DNA of 64,000 bases from Rhizobium sp. WSM4643 (GTDB lineage Bacteria; Pseudomonadota; Alphaproteobacteria; Rhizobiales; Rhizobiaceae): contig NZ_CP104040.1 of the NCBI RefSeq assembly GCF_025152745.1, positions 2,790,001-2,854,000 on the forward strand, given 5' to 3'. The first letter of the stretch is position 1; the number at the start of each line of letters is the position of its first letter. Shown here one piece after another: positions 17,493 through 26,488 of the stretch. The notes under the pieces were generated by a model. The model did no database searches and was not told the origin of the DNA. It worked only from the letters and a program-made list of their open reading frames with translations. The translations under genes and the position numbers were made by a program.

Positions 17493-18491
17493 TCAGAAAT
17501 TCTGGAACAACTGCCGCACGGTATCGTAAGTTGCGTTGGCGATGTTCAGTGATTGCAGGCCGAGTTGCTGCTGCGTCTGCAGCGCCCGCAGCCTGCTCGA
17601 CTCCTCCTCCATGTCGGCATCGACGAGCCGGCCGATGCCGCCAGTGATGTTGTCATGCAGTTTCGTCGCGAAGTCGTTTTGCAGATTGATGCGTTTTTCC
17701 AGCGCGCCAAAAGCCGAACCGACCGTCGTCAGCTGCGTCAGCGCTGCATCGACGACGCTGATCATTTCGCTGACCTGTCCTTTCGTCGTGCTGGCCGAGA
17801 GCGAAATCACCACCTGCCCGGTGGTGGTGCCGTTCTTGCTCTGCATCAGCACATAGTCCTGCGAGGCGCCGAGTTCGGTGGCGAAGTAGGCCGATGTCAA
17901 CACGCCGTATTCGCCCGAACCGGTGGCGCGATCGTCGATCAAGTAGCGGGCGTCCTTGGAGGTCGTGGTCCCGCTCGGCGTCGTGTCGATATGGTAGCTG
18001 AGCATGCCGACCGAGATTGTGCCGTCGGCGTTGCGGATGAAGGAGGCCGGGATCTGGCGCGGCTGCGTCGGCGTCGCATCGTTGGTAAGGACCACCCAGT
18101 TGTCGCTATTGAAGGTCGCCGATTCCGAAACGCTGCGCAGTTGCTCCTGCAGCTGTTTGATCTCTTCGTTGACCTTGTTCTTGTCGATGCCATCCTCGGT
18201 CGCGGCAACCAGCTTGGCCTTGATTTCGGAGACGACGTCGATGACATTCTGAACGCCGGTATAGGCCGTTCCCATCGTCGCCGCCGCCATACCGAGTGCA
18301 TCCTGGATCGCCGAAACCGCCTTGTTGTCGGTTCGAGCAGTGGTAGCGATCGACCAGTAGACGGAATTGTCTCTGGCCTCTGCGACACGCATACCGGTGG
18401 TGATGTGGTTTTGCGTGACCGCCATATTACGGTTGATATCGCGCAGCACATGAAGCGCCGCATCCACCGAGACGCGCTGATAAATACTCAC
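17493..18491 (-). CDS. Flagellin, stand-alone copy
   Basis: 332 residues from the GTG at 18491 (MSIYQRVSVDAALHVLRDIN); the frame to 18551 adds residues foreign to flagellin. The conserved N-terminal D0/D1 (about 1-130, including YWSIATTARTDNKAVSAIQDALG and EIKAKLVAATEDGIDK) and the C-terminal D1/D0 (about 235-332, ending LFQNF) match rhizobial flagellins, with a shorter variable centre. It lies outside any flagellar cluster and its extreme N-terminus differs from the usual MTSILTN start. It is likely one of the secondary dispersed flagellins. Confidence 0.9.
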   Translation of the reverse strand: MSIYQRVSVDAALHVLRDINRNMAVTQNHITTGMRVAEARDNSVYWSIATTARTDNKAVSAIQDALGMAAATMGTAYTGVQNVIDVVSEIKAKLVAATEDGIDKNKVNEEIKQLQEQLRSVSESATFNSDNWVVLTNDATPTQPRQIPASFIRNADGTISVGMLSYHIDTTPSGTTTSKDARYLIDDRATGSGEYGVLTSAYFATELGASQDYVLMQSKNGTTTGQVVISLSASTTKGQVSEMISVVDAALTQLTTVGSAFGALEKRINLQNDFATKLHDNITGGIGRLVDADMEEESSRLRALQTQQQLGLQSLNIANATYDTVRQLFQNF

Positions 18492-18865
18492 GAGACGAAA
18501 CTCCAAAAACACAACAAGACGCAAACTGCACAAGAAATGAACCGTCCGCACGGACTCTCATGTCCGGGGTCGCTGGAATTCCAGCGCGTTGCGGCCTCCA
18601 AGAAACGAAGAAGACCAATCGGTTACTGGTAACAATCATTGCCGGTTATGCTTAATAAACGACTAAACTTCAGAAGTAATTTAGCTTATTTCACAAGGTT
18701 TCATACACCAAGAGAAACGCCGCCGGATTGCCGCGTCGCGCGTCTTCTTAGACCCGCAAAGGACGCTGTAGCACTTCGAATTGCCGCATAATTTTGTCCT
18801 TAAATCGATTAGGATCCAAGGAGCTATGCAGCAGGTCCGGCAGCGATCGAAGTCGGATGAAAGCC
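18492..18865. other. Intergenic region upstream of the flagellin gene
   Basis: 374 bases with no supported gene. It must contain the flagellin promoter. An inverted repeat GTTAC-TG-GTAAC (18622-18633) lies about 130 bases before the flagellin start. The part 18640-18720 is unusually A+T-rich for this window. The RND permease on the same strand ends at its right edge. Confidence 0.5.
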
Positions 18866-21800
18866 TTATTCGGCGGCCTGTAGCTGCTGGTCGTCGGGCG
18901 CAGCGCGCGGCCGCGTGGCGACCGACATCTCTTCGTGCAGGCGCGCCTCCTCATGGGCGTGCGGCTTGGCGAAGCGGGCAAGCAGCAGATAGGCGACCGG
19001 CGTGATGAACAATGTCACCAGCGTCGCGAAACCGAGACCGCCGACGATCACCCAGCCGAGCGCAATACGCGCTTCGGCACCGGCGCCATGGGCAAAGACC
19101 AGTGGCACGCCGCCGAGGATGGTGGCGATCATCGTCATCATCACAGGGCGAAGGCGTAGCGCGCAGGCCTTCTCGATCGAGGACCGCACATCTTCGCCCC
19201 GGTCGCGCAGCTGATTGGCGAATTCGACGATCAGGATGCCGTTCTTCGCCATGACTCCAACCAGGAGCACCAGGCCGATCTGGCTGTAGATGTTGAGGCT
19301 GGAGCCGGTGATAACAAGCGCGAAGACGGCGCAGGCAAGACCAAGCGGCACTGTCGACATGATGATCAGCGAGGACAGCACGCTTTCGAACTGCGCCGCC
19401 AGTACCAGAAAGATAATGACGATGGCAAAACCGAAGGTGAGCGCCATGCCGCTCGAATTCTCTTCCAGCGTCGCGGCTTCGGCGAGCGGCAACAAACGCG
19501 AGCCCGCCGGCAGTAGCGGCGCGGCAAGTTCAGTGACCTGCTTGACCGCATCGCCGAGCGACATGCCGTTCTTTAGGCCGGCGGTGATTGCCACCGAGGC
19601 CAGCTGCTGCTCGCGGTTCAGCTGCGGCGCGACCGAGCCTTCCTTCATCGTGGCGATGACCGACATCGGCACGATCTTGCCGTCGCCAGTCTTCAGGAAC
19701 ACGTTTTCGAGGTCGGTCGGGTCGTCGATCGGCCGCGTCGTCGAGGTCAGAAGCACGGGATAGGATTCGCCGTCGACGAAGACGTCGACCACCGAGCGCC
19801 CTTCGAGCAGTGACTGGATCGCCGTCGAGAGCCCGGTTATGTCGATGCCGAGATCGGACGCGCGCTCACGATCGATCGCCACCGATACCTGCGCTTGGCT
19901 GGGCTCGTTGGTCAAGCGCGGCGTATCATACTGGCCAGTGGCCTCGAGGGCCTGAACCAGCTTGGCGGCCGCCGCCGTCAACGCCTCGTGATCATTGCCG
20001 ATCAGCGCCATCTGCAGACCACTGCCGGCGCCGCGGATGCGTAGGCTGTTGGAGGAGATGGCATTGCCGCGCAGAGCCGGCACCCTGGAGGCTGCCTGGT
20101 TGATGTCGCCGACGATCTCCGACTGTGTCCTGTCACGTTCTCCCCAGGGGGCGAGCGTCAGCACCATGAAGCCGCTGTTCAGCGAACCGCCCTGCCCGGA
20201 GATCGAGAAGACGTTGCGGATGTCACCGCTGTCGACCAGCGGCTGCAGATATTCCTCGACGAGCTGCATCTTGTCGCGGGTATATTCGAGGCTCGATCCC
20301 TGCGGCGTCGTCAGCCGCATCATCACCATCGAGCGGTCCTCTTCGGGCGTCAACTCGCTCTTGACCGTCGAGAAGGCGACGAGTGCCGCGCCGGCAAAGA
20401 TCACCGAGAAGAGGATGACGACGAAGGGCGCGTTGAGACAGCCGTGCAGGGCCCATTTGTAGAGACTGGCAAGCGCGCCGCCGAAGCGGCCGAGCGCGCC
20501 GTGATCTTCGAGCATCGGCTTCGTCAGCATGCGCGAGGCAAGCATGGGACACAGCGTCAGCGCCACGATCGACGACAGCCCGACCGAGAAGGCGAGCACG
20601 AAGCCGAATTCGCGGAACAGGCCGCCGACCTGTCCCGGTAGGAAGGAGAGCGGAATGAAGACGGCCGCCAACGTCGCCGTCGTGGCGATCACGGCGAAGA
20701 ACACCTCGCGCGTGCCAAGCACCGCGGCCGCGCGCGGCCCCATGCCTTCGGCGCGCCGGCGCACGATATTTTCGAGCACGACGATCGCGTCGTCGACGAC
20801 GAGGCCGGTCGCCAGCACGATCGCGAGCAGCGTCAGGATGTTGATCGAGAAGCCGACCATGTAGATCGCCGCCAGCGTGCCGATCAGCGCCACCGGCATG
20901 CTGACCGCCGGGATCAGCGTCGCCCGCCAATCGCGCAGGAAGAGATAGATGACGGCGGTGACGATGACGGCGGCGAGCACCAGCGCCAGCAGCACCTCGT
21001 GGATCGCACCTTGGATGAAGACGGCGTCATCGCTGGTGATGGCGATCGTCGTGCCCTCGGGCAGCGTCTTCGACAGTTGGTCGACGGCCGCCTTGATGCC
21101 GGTCGAGATGTTCAGCGTGTTCGACTGCGCCTGGCGGATGATGCCGAGGCCGATGCCCGGCTTGCCGTTGGAGCGCAGCGCCGTTTCGCCGTCGCGCGGC
21201 CCAAGCATCACCGTCGCGACGTCGCCGAGCCTGACGCGGTCCTGCAGGATGACGTTGGAAAAATCCGCCGGCGTCTGCAGGTTGGCGGTCGCGCGCACCA
21301 CGATATCCTGCGTATTGCTCTTCAGCGAGCCGGCCGGTACGTCGAGTGCCGCATTATCGAGCGCCTTCGTCAGGTCGCCGATGGTCAGCCCGCGACTGGC
21401 GAGAGCCCCCTGGTCGACGTCGACGCGGAACACCTTCTCCTGGTCGCCATATTCCTCGACGTCGGCAACCCCGTCGACGGAGGCGAGGCGATCGATCACC
21501 TCGTTTTCGACCAGCTGGGTCAGGTCGTCCATGTTGAGCTTGGTGGAAGTGACGGCGAGGCGCATGATCGCCGAGGAATCCGAATCCGCCTTGACGATCT
21601 GCGGCGCATCCGCTTCGTCGGGCAGGTTCTGGGTAATGCGGCCGATCGCGTCGCGCACGTCGTTGGCGGCGACCGAGAGATCGATCGCATCCGAGAATTC
21701 CAACGTCACCCGGCTCTGACCGAAGGACGAGGTCGACGAAATCGATTTCAGGCCGCTGACGCGCGCGACCGCCCCCTCGATCACCTTGGTCAGCTCCTGG

Positions 21801-22021
21801 TCGATCGTCTGCGGCGATGCGCCGTCGAAGGTGGTGCGCACGGTGACGACGGGACGGTCCACATCGGGCAGTTCGCGCACCTCGACGCCAACATAGGCGG
21901 CAAGGCCGGCAACGACCATCAGCGTGTTGAACACCAGCGCCAGAATCGGACGGCGAACGAAAAGCGCGGTGAAGCTCTGCTTGCCCGAGGCTCTGTCCTG
22001 ATGAATCTCGGTCGCGCTCAT
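18866..22021 (-). CDS. RND efflux transporter, inner-membrane permease
   Basis: 1051 residues, the usual length of HAE1-type pumps (AcrB/MexB). Twelve membrane segments are visible, one near the N-terminus (RRPILALVFNTLMVVAGLAAYVG), then clusters at about 340-560 and 870-1020, with two large periplasmic loops. The proton relay acids appear in TM4: LVVDDAIVVLENI. A Gly-rich SISGQGGSLNSGF lies in the pore region. It uses proton motive force to expel hydrophobic compounds. The start overlaps the adaptor stop by four bases, so the pair is co-translated. No outer-membrane channel or local regulator gene is adjacent. Confidence 0.95.
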   Translation of the reverse strand: MSATEIHQDRASGKQSFTALFVRRPILALVFNTLMVVAGLAAYVGVEVRELPDVDRPVVTVRTTFDGASPQTIDQELTKVIEGAVARVSGLKSISSTSSFGQSRVTLEFSDAIDLSVAANDVRDAIGRITQNLPDEADAPQIVKADSDSSAIMRLAVTSTKLNMDDLTQLVENEVIDRLASVDGVADVEEYGDQEKVFRVDVDQGALASRGLTIGDLTKALDNAALDVPAGSLKSNTQDIVVRATANLQTPADFSNVILQDRVRLGDVATVMLGPRDGETALRSNGKPGIGLGIIRQAQSNTLNISTGIKAAVDQLSKTLPEGTTIAITSDDAVFIQGAIHEVLLALVLAAVIVTAVIYLFLRDWRATLIPAVSMPVALIGTLAAIYMVGFSINILTLLAIVLATGLVVDDAIVVLENIVRRRAEGMGPRAAAVLGTREVFFAVIATTATLAAVFIPLSFLPGQVGGLFREFGFVLAFSVGLSSIVALTLCPMLASRMLTKPMLEDHGALGRFGGALASLYKWALHGCLNAPFVVILFSVIFAGAALVAFSTVKSELTPEEDRSMVMMRLTTPQGSSLEYTRDKMQLVEEYLQPLVDSGDIRNVFSISGQGGSLNSGFMVLTLAPWGERDRTQSEIVGDINQAASRVPALRGNAISSNSLRIRGAGSGLQMALIGNDHEALTAAAAKLVQALEATGQYDTPRLTNEPSQAQVSVAIDRERASDLGIDITGLSTAIQSLLEGRSVVDVFVDGESYPVLLTSTTRPIDDPTDLENVFLKTGDGKIVPMSVIATMKEGSVAPQLNREQQLASVAITAGLKNGMSLGDAVKQVTELAAPLLPAGSRLLPLAEAATLEENSSGMALTFGFAIVIIFLVLAAQFESVLSSLIIMSTVPLGLACAVFALVITGSSLNIYSQIGLVLLVGVMAKNGILIVEFANQLRDRGEDVRSSIEKACALRLRPVMMTMIATILGGVPLVFAHGAGAEARIALGWVIVGGLGFATLVTLFITPVAYLLLARFAKPHAHEEARLHEEMSVATRPRAAPDDQQLQAAE

Positions 22022-23229
22022 CGGGCGACGACCTCCGCATTCGCGGCGACATCGGCGTTGACACGCACCGCCCCACCCTCACGCACGCGCTGCAGGCCCT
22101 GTGTGACGATCACGTCGCCGTCCTTGAGGTCGGCTTTGACGAGTACGAAATCCGGGTTGCGCTGCACGATGCTGACCCGCACCTTGCGTGACTTGTCGTC
22201 GTTGACCTGCCAGACGAAGGAGCCCTGCGAGTCCCACTGCACGGAGACCGGGTCGACCGCCGGATATTTGTCGCCGGCAAATTTCATGCTGACGTTGAAG
22301 GACATGCCGGCGCGCAGTTCATCCGAACTATTGTCGATCTTGGCGCGTAGGCGAAGCGTGCGGCTTGCCGCGTCGATGCGGTTATCGACGGCTTCGACCA
22401 CGCCCGAAAACACCTGTCCCGGCCGTGCGACCGACATCGCCTCGACCGGCTGGCCGACCGACACCGTATTGGCGAAGCGCTCCGGCACCCAGTAATCGAC
22501 GAGAATTTCCGAACGGTCGTCGAGCGTGACGATCGGGATACTCGTCGTGACGTTGTCGCCGATATTGACCGGTACGATGCCGACGATGCCGTCGATCGGC
22601 GCGGTGATATTACGTCGTGCGAGATTGAGCTCCGCGGCCTGCAGTTGCAACCGAGCGCCCTGCTCGGCGATCTCGGAATCGAAGACGTCCATGCGCGACA
22701 CGCTGGACTTGATGTTGTGATAGAGATTGGATTTCTCGACGGCGGCCTTGACCGCCACATCGGCCTGGCCGCGGGCGATCACCTGCTCCTCGCTGTCGAG
22801 CTTGGCGAGCACCTGCCCGGCCTTGACCCTATCGCCCGACTTGATGAGGATTTCGCGGATCGTGCCCGATGCCTGCGGCGTGACCGCGACCGAGCGGATC
22901 GCGTCACCCGTGCCGATGGCGTTCAGCCGGTCGTTGACGACGCCCTGGACGACAGCCTGCGTGGCGACGAGAATGGCGCTGTTGCGCCCGCCGCCACCTC
23001 GGCGGTTCTGTCCCTGCCCTTGCCCGTCGCCACGCTGCTGCCCTTGCGCCCGGGCAGGAGCGTCGGCATCCGCTGTCTCTTCAGCCTTCGGCGCGATCTT
23101 GGAAACGATGCTGTCTGGGATGCCTGCATCGCGCATCATATCGCCGGCGCCGGGCACAAAGAAAACCCACGCGGCAAAGCCGGCAACAATGGCGATGAGC
23201 GACAGTATAAACTGCTTCCAAAAGGCCAT
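22018..23229 (-). CDS. RND efflux periplasmic adaptor
   Basis: 403 residues, membrane fusion protein family (AcrA/MexA). An N-terminal membrane anchor (about 7-28, FILSLIAIVAGFAAWVFFVPG) precedes a Gly/Gln/Arg-rich linker (about 55-80: GQQRGDGQGQGQNRRGGGG). Then come the lipoyl/barrel-sandwich halves around a hairpin, and beta-barrel and membrane-proximal domains (for example APIDGIVGIVPVNIGDNV). Its translation ends in the permease start (4-base overlap). The low-complexity linker is longer than in classical AcrA. Confidence 0.94.
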   Translation of the reverse strand: MAFWKQFILSLIAIVAGFAAWVFFVPGAGDMMRDAGIPDSIVSKIAPKAEETADADAPARAQGQQRGDGQGQGQNRRGGGGRNSAILVATQAVVQGVVNDRLNAIGTGDAIRSVAVTPQASGTIREILIKSGDRVKAGQVLAKLDSEEQVIARGQADVAVKAAVEKSNLYHNIKSSVSRMDVFDSEIAEQGARLQLQAAELNLARRNITAPIDGIVGIVPVNIGDNVTTSIPIVTLDDRSEILVDYWVPERFANTVSVGQPVEAMSVARPGQVFSGVVEAVDNRIDAASRTLRLRAKIDNSSDELRAGMSFNVSMKFAGDKYPAVDPVSVQWDSQGSFVWQVNDDKSRKVRVSIVQRNPDFVLVKADLKDGDVIVTQGLQRVREGGAVRVNADVAANAEVVAR

Positions 23230-23494
23230 TCACGTCTCCGGAGGGACTCGAGGTTGGACCAGGGTCGGTCGAAAGAGGCGTTGGGGATCAAGATTCCCCT
23301 CTGATGCGACAATATCGCGCGTCTGCAGCTCACCGGCAAGCATAAGCGGCCGGCATTACCGATTTGTAATATCAGCAGAGAATGGAAATAATCCGACCGC
23401 TCACTTTTGCTTGAACGGACACTCGCCCATGTCCTTGACACCGCCGTTATCGGCCGAGATATCGTACAAATCCCTTGCGATGCGGGTTGGATGT

Positions 23495-23830
23495 CTATCG
23501 GCGCATCGACCACCGCAGGCCCATCACGGCCGCAATGCCCAGTATCGGCCACACCGCCCAGAACTGCCCCGTCCAAGTGAAGAGGTTGATACCGGCAATG
23601 CCGAGCGCCAGGATCGCCAACGAGGTGATCTTGCGGTTGAACAGGGTCTGATCGCGGTTCCAGGCGAGCGCCGCGACGGCGGCCAGCGCAAGCACGGGAA
23701 AGCGCGCCCAGAAGACGCCCTGCCATGACAGCAGATTGATGCCGATCAGGACAGCGGCGATGACGGCGAGCACGCCGTACAGCCTGCGTCCGCGCGGTGC
23801 CAGCCTTGCCTCGGCCATATCAGCCGCCAT
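23495..23830 (-). CDS. Small membrane protein coupled to cyclase
   Basis: 111 residues with four hydrophobic stretches (about 17-35, 38-57, 66-84 and 88-106), each rich in Ala, Leu and Trp; a short internal repeat is visible (GINLLSWQGVFWA and GINLFTWTGQFWA). I do not recognise a named family. Its ATG lies inside the 3' end of the cyclase gene (11-base overlap); the second ATG at 23818 is also possible. The overlap suggests the two products work together, the membrane protein perhaps anchoring the soluble cyclase. Confidence 0.7.
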   Translation of the reverse strand: MAADMAEARLAPRGRRLYGVLAVIAAVLIGINLLSWQGVFWARFPVLALAAVAALAWNRDQTLFNRKITSLAILALGIAGINLFTWTGQFWAVWPILGIAAVMGLRWSMRR

Positions 23831-24431
23831 AACCGCCGCCGCTGCGGCTGCGCTGCGGCTGCGGACGCGCGGAGCCGGATCGTTGAGCGGGCGGCGTCTC
23901 GTCCTTGGCGTCGCCGATCTTCACCGCGTAGCTCGGCACGCCTTCATCGACGTTCTTCACCATCAACGGTCCGAGAAACTCGAAACCAACCGCCACCTTG
24001 TTGCGGACCTGGTCGTAAACGGAACTTGATATGACGATGCCGCCGGCCGCAGCCGACGCCTGCAACCGCGCCGCTATATTGACCCCGTCGCCATAGATGT
24101 CGTCGCCTTCGACGATCACGTCGCCGAGATTGATGCCGATGCGGAAGAGCATGCGCCCGTCGGCCGGGCGGCGGGCGTTGAAGCCAGCGAGTTCGTTCTG
24201 GGTGTCGACGGCCGCGCGCACCGCTTCGACCACGCTCGGGAAATCGGCGATCAGCCCATCGCCCCAGGTATTTATGACGCGGCCGCCATGGCTTTCGATC
24301 AGGCGCCCCATCGCCTCCCGGCAGCGCTTCAGGCTTGCGAGCGTCCCCTCCTCATCAGCACCCATCAGCCGCGTATAGTCCTGCACGTCAGCACAGAAGA
24401 TCGTCGTCAGCTTGCGCCGCGTGTCACTCAT
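23820..24431 (-). CDS. Class III adenylate/guanylate cyclase domain protein
   Basis: 203 residues, a single catalytic domain (about 8-175) followed by a short Pro/Arg/Gly tail. Metal-binding Asp residues are in FCADVQDYTRLM and WGDGLIADF. The transition-state Asn and Arg are in GDGVNIAARL. The position that usually holds the adenine-selecting Lys (KTxGD) is Asn here (INTWGD), so the substrate specificity is open, and cGMP or weak activity is possible. No sensor domain is fused. The gene is coupled to the small membrane protein at its 3' end. Confidence 0.87.
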   Translation of the reverse strand: MSDTRRKLTTIFCADVQDYTRLMGADEEGTLASLKRCREAMGRLIESHGGRVINTWGDGLIADFPSVVEAVRAAVDTQNELAGFNARRPADGRMLFRIGINLGDVIVEGDDIYGDGVNIAARLQASAAAGGIVISSSVYDQVRNKVAVGFEFLGPLMVKNVDEGVPSYAVKIGDAKDETPPAQRSGSARPQPQRSRSGGGYGG

Positions 24432-24611
24432 GGTCTCTCGTCTCCGCGCTATCCGCCCTCGGGAAAGATCGCTGCAAAGGCTAAAACTGGTCGATTGGAG
24501 ATCATGGGCTATTGCAGCGGCGGTAAGTTACTAAGCCTTTGTGTTCGTTACCACCGATAATTGTTGATCGTCGACTCGCGTTTTCCCGGCATGAGAGGCG
24601 GCGTGGACGAT

Positions 24612-24902
24612 TCAGCTTTCTTCATTCGCCCAGTCATTGACCTTCAAACGCTCCGAAACACAAGCAAAAGCCTTGTCGCATGTGACGAGGGTTGCGGCAG
24701 TTGCAACCGCATGAGCGGCAATCACCATATCGAGGGGCGACAGGGTCACGCTTTTGGCTTCACAGGCAGCGCGCAGGTCGCCATAAGCTCGCGTGACGTC
24801 GTGATCCCAAGGAACAACGTCGACCCGGAGCAGGAAATGCTTGATCCGTTCTGACAGCGCCTTCGGATAGCCTCGCTTTGCAAGACCGTAACGGCTCCAG
24901 AT
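24612..24902 (-). pseudogene. 5'-truncated VapC-type PIN-domain toxin relic
   Basis: Read on the minus strand, 97 codons from ATC at 24902 to TGA at 24612 give an open frame whose translation ends a VapC: YGLAKRG, VDVVPWDHDVTRAYGDLR, SVTLSPLDMVIAAHA and TCDKAF...LKVNDWA. These are the central and C-terminal PIN blocks, with the Asp of SPLDM and of CDKAF present. The N-terminal third, with the first catalytic Asp and the start codon, is gone; an in-frame TAG (24903-24905) precedes the fragment. No VapB antitoxin is present. The break lies next to the SpoVR stop codon. The Asn usual in NDKAF is Cys here. Confidence 0.85.
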
Positions 24903-24937
24903 CTATCTAAGTCCGGCACTTCAAGAAAAACGCCAGG

Positions 24938-26488
24938 TTACTGAATGATCTTGCGCGGGCTCGCCGTGTGTTCTCTCGCGACGCTGTTGGAATCATCGAT
25001 TTCCTGAAGCAGGACCTCGTAGCCCCAGAGATCGGCAAGATGCTGCAAGACCAGTTTCATGTCGGCTTCCTGAAGATAGCAGCCATTCACGACGATGTGC
25101 TGCAGCAACAGGCGGCGGTCGCCGGCGAGGTCGACGTCGACGATATCGATGGCCGGATCGGTCCAGCCGATATCGTATTCGCGGGAGAGCTGGCGGCGTA
25201 TCCGCAAGTATCCGCGCTCATTGTGGATCGCCGAAACCAGAACCCCCTCGGTCTGCTCCGGATCGTCGTAGAGATGGAACAGCCGCAACTGCCGGATTAG
25301 GTTCGGGCTGAGGAACTGGCTGATGAAGCTTTCGTCCCGGTAATTGGCCCAGATGTCGCGCAGGACGGCCATCGCGTCGCCGCGTCCCGCAATATCGGGA
25401 AACCATGCACGGTCCTCTTCCGTCGGCTTCGTGACGATTCGCTCGATATCCTGCATCATCGCAAAGCCAAGCGCATAGGGATTGAAGCCCGAGAACCGCC
25501 GGTCGTCATAGCTCGGCTGGAACACGACGTTGGCGTGCGACTTCAGGAATTCGAGGAAGTTTCCGTCGCTGATCTGCCCCCGCTCGTGAAGCCGGTTCAT
25601 AATCTGGTAGTGGACGAAGGTGGCGGTTCCCTCGTTCATTACCTTGGTCTGCCGCTGGGGATGAAAATATTGTGCGACGTGGCGGACGATGCGAAGGATT
25701 TCACGCTGCCACGGCTGCAACCGCGGCGCTGATTTTTCGAGAAAATAAAGGATGTTGTCCTGCGGAAGACCGAGGGCGGCGCGGCGCTTTTCCAAACCGC
25801 TGTCGCCCGCCTTCCGAGCCTTGCCGACAGGGACAGTGCGCCACAGATCGTTGAATATCTGCTCCTCGTGGGCGCGGCGCTCCTGCTGCCGCTTCTCCTC
25901 CTGGCGAAGATCGATCGTGGTCTTGCCCGCGTATCGATGCACCCCGTGCGACATCAGTGCATGGGCTGCATCCAGCGTGCGCTCGACGGCCATCTCGCCG
26001 TAACGCTCCTCGCAGCGGGTGATATAACCCTTGGCGAAATCGAGGTAATCGAGGATGCCCTCGGCATCGGTCCATAGCTTGAAGAGATAGTTGTTCTTGA
26101 AGAAATGGTTGTGGCCGAAGGCCGCATGCGCGGTGACGAGCGTCTGCATCGTCGCCGTGTTTTCCTCCATCAGGTAGGAGATGCAGGGAGAGCTGTTGAT
26201 GACGATCTCATAGGCGAGGTCGCGCATCCCGCGGCGGTAGAAGGCTTCGTGATGCGCGAAGTGTTTGCCGAAGGACCAATGGCGGTAGAAGAGCGGCATG
26301 CCGGTCGAGGAATAGGCATCGAGCATCTGCTCCGAGGTGATGACTTCAATCTGGTTCGGATAGACGTCGAGGCCAAGTTCGCCGAGCGCGATCTCCTCGC
26401 AGGCGTCGTGAATGCGTTGAAGTGTTGAAAAGTCCCAGTCGGCCCCCTCGAACAATAGCCGTTCTCGTGGCCTCATCGTCATGGTCAT
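24938..26488 (-). CDS. SpoVR family protein
   Basis: 516 residues of the SpoVR/YcgB family. Conserved blocks: LLFEGADWDFSTLQ near the start, FYRHWSFGKHF and AHAAFGHNHFFKNNYLF, then TMMNEGTA-like VMNEGTATFVHYQIMNRL, and NPYALGFAMMQDIER. It is soluble, with many His/Glu suggesting a metal site. In Bacillus SpoVR affects the spore cortex; in Gram-negatives the gene sits with prkA and DUF444 genes, as here. It overlaps the DUF444 stop by four bases. The biochemical role is unproven. Confidence 0.92.
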   Translation of the reverse strand: MTMTMRPRERLLFEGADWDFSTLQRIHDACEEIALGELGLDVYPNQIEVITSEQMLDAYSSTGMPLFYRHWSFGKHFAHHEAFYRRGMRDLAYEIVINSSPCISYLMEENTATMQTLVTAHAAFGHNHFFKNNYLFKLWTDAEGILDYLDFAKGYITRCEERYGEMAVERTLDAAHALMSHGVHRYAGKTTIDLRQEEKRQQERRAHEEQIFNDLWRTVPVGKARKAGDSGLEKRRAALGLPQDNILYFLEKSAPRLQPWQREILRIVRHVAQYFHPQRQTKVMNEGTATFVHYQIMNRLHERGQISDGNFLEFLKSHANVVFQPSYDDRRFSGFNPYALGFAMMQDIERIVTKPTEEDRAWFPDIAGRGDAMAVLRDIWANYRDESFISQFLSPNLIRQLRLFHLYDDPEQTEGVLVSAIHNERGYLRIRRQLSREYDIGWTDPAIDIVDVDLAGDRRLLLQHIVVNGCYLQEADMKLVLQHLADLWGYEVLLQEIDDSNSVAREHTASPRKIIQ

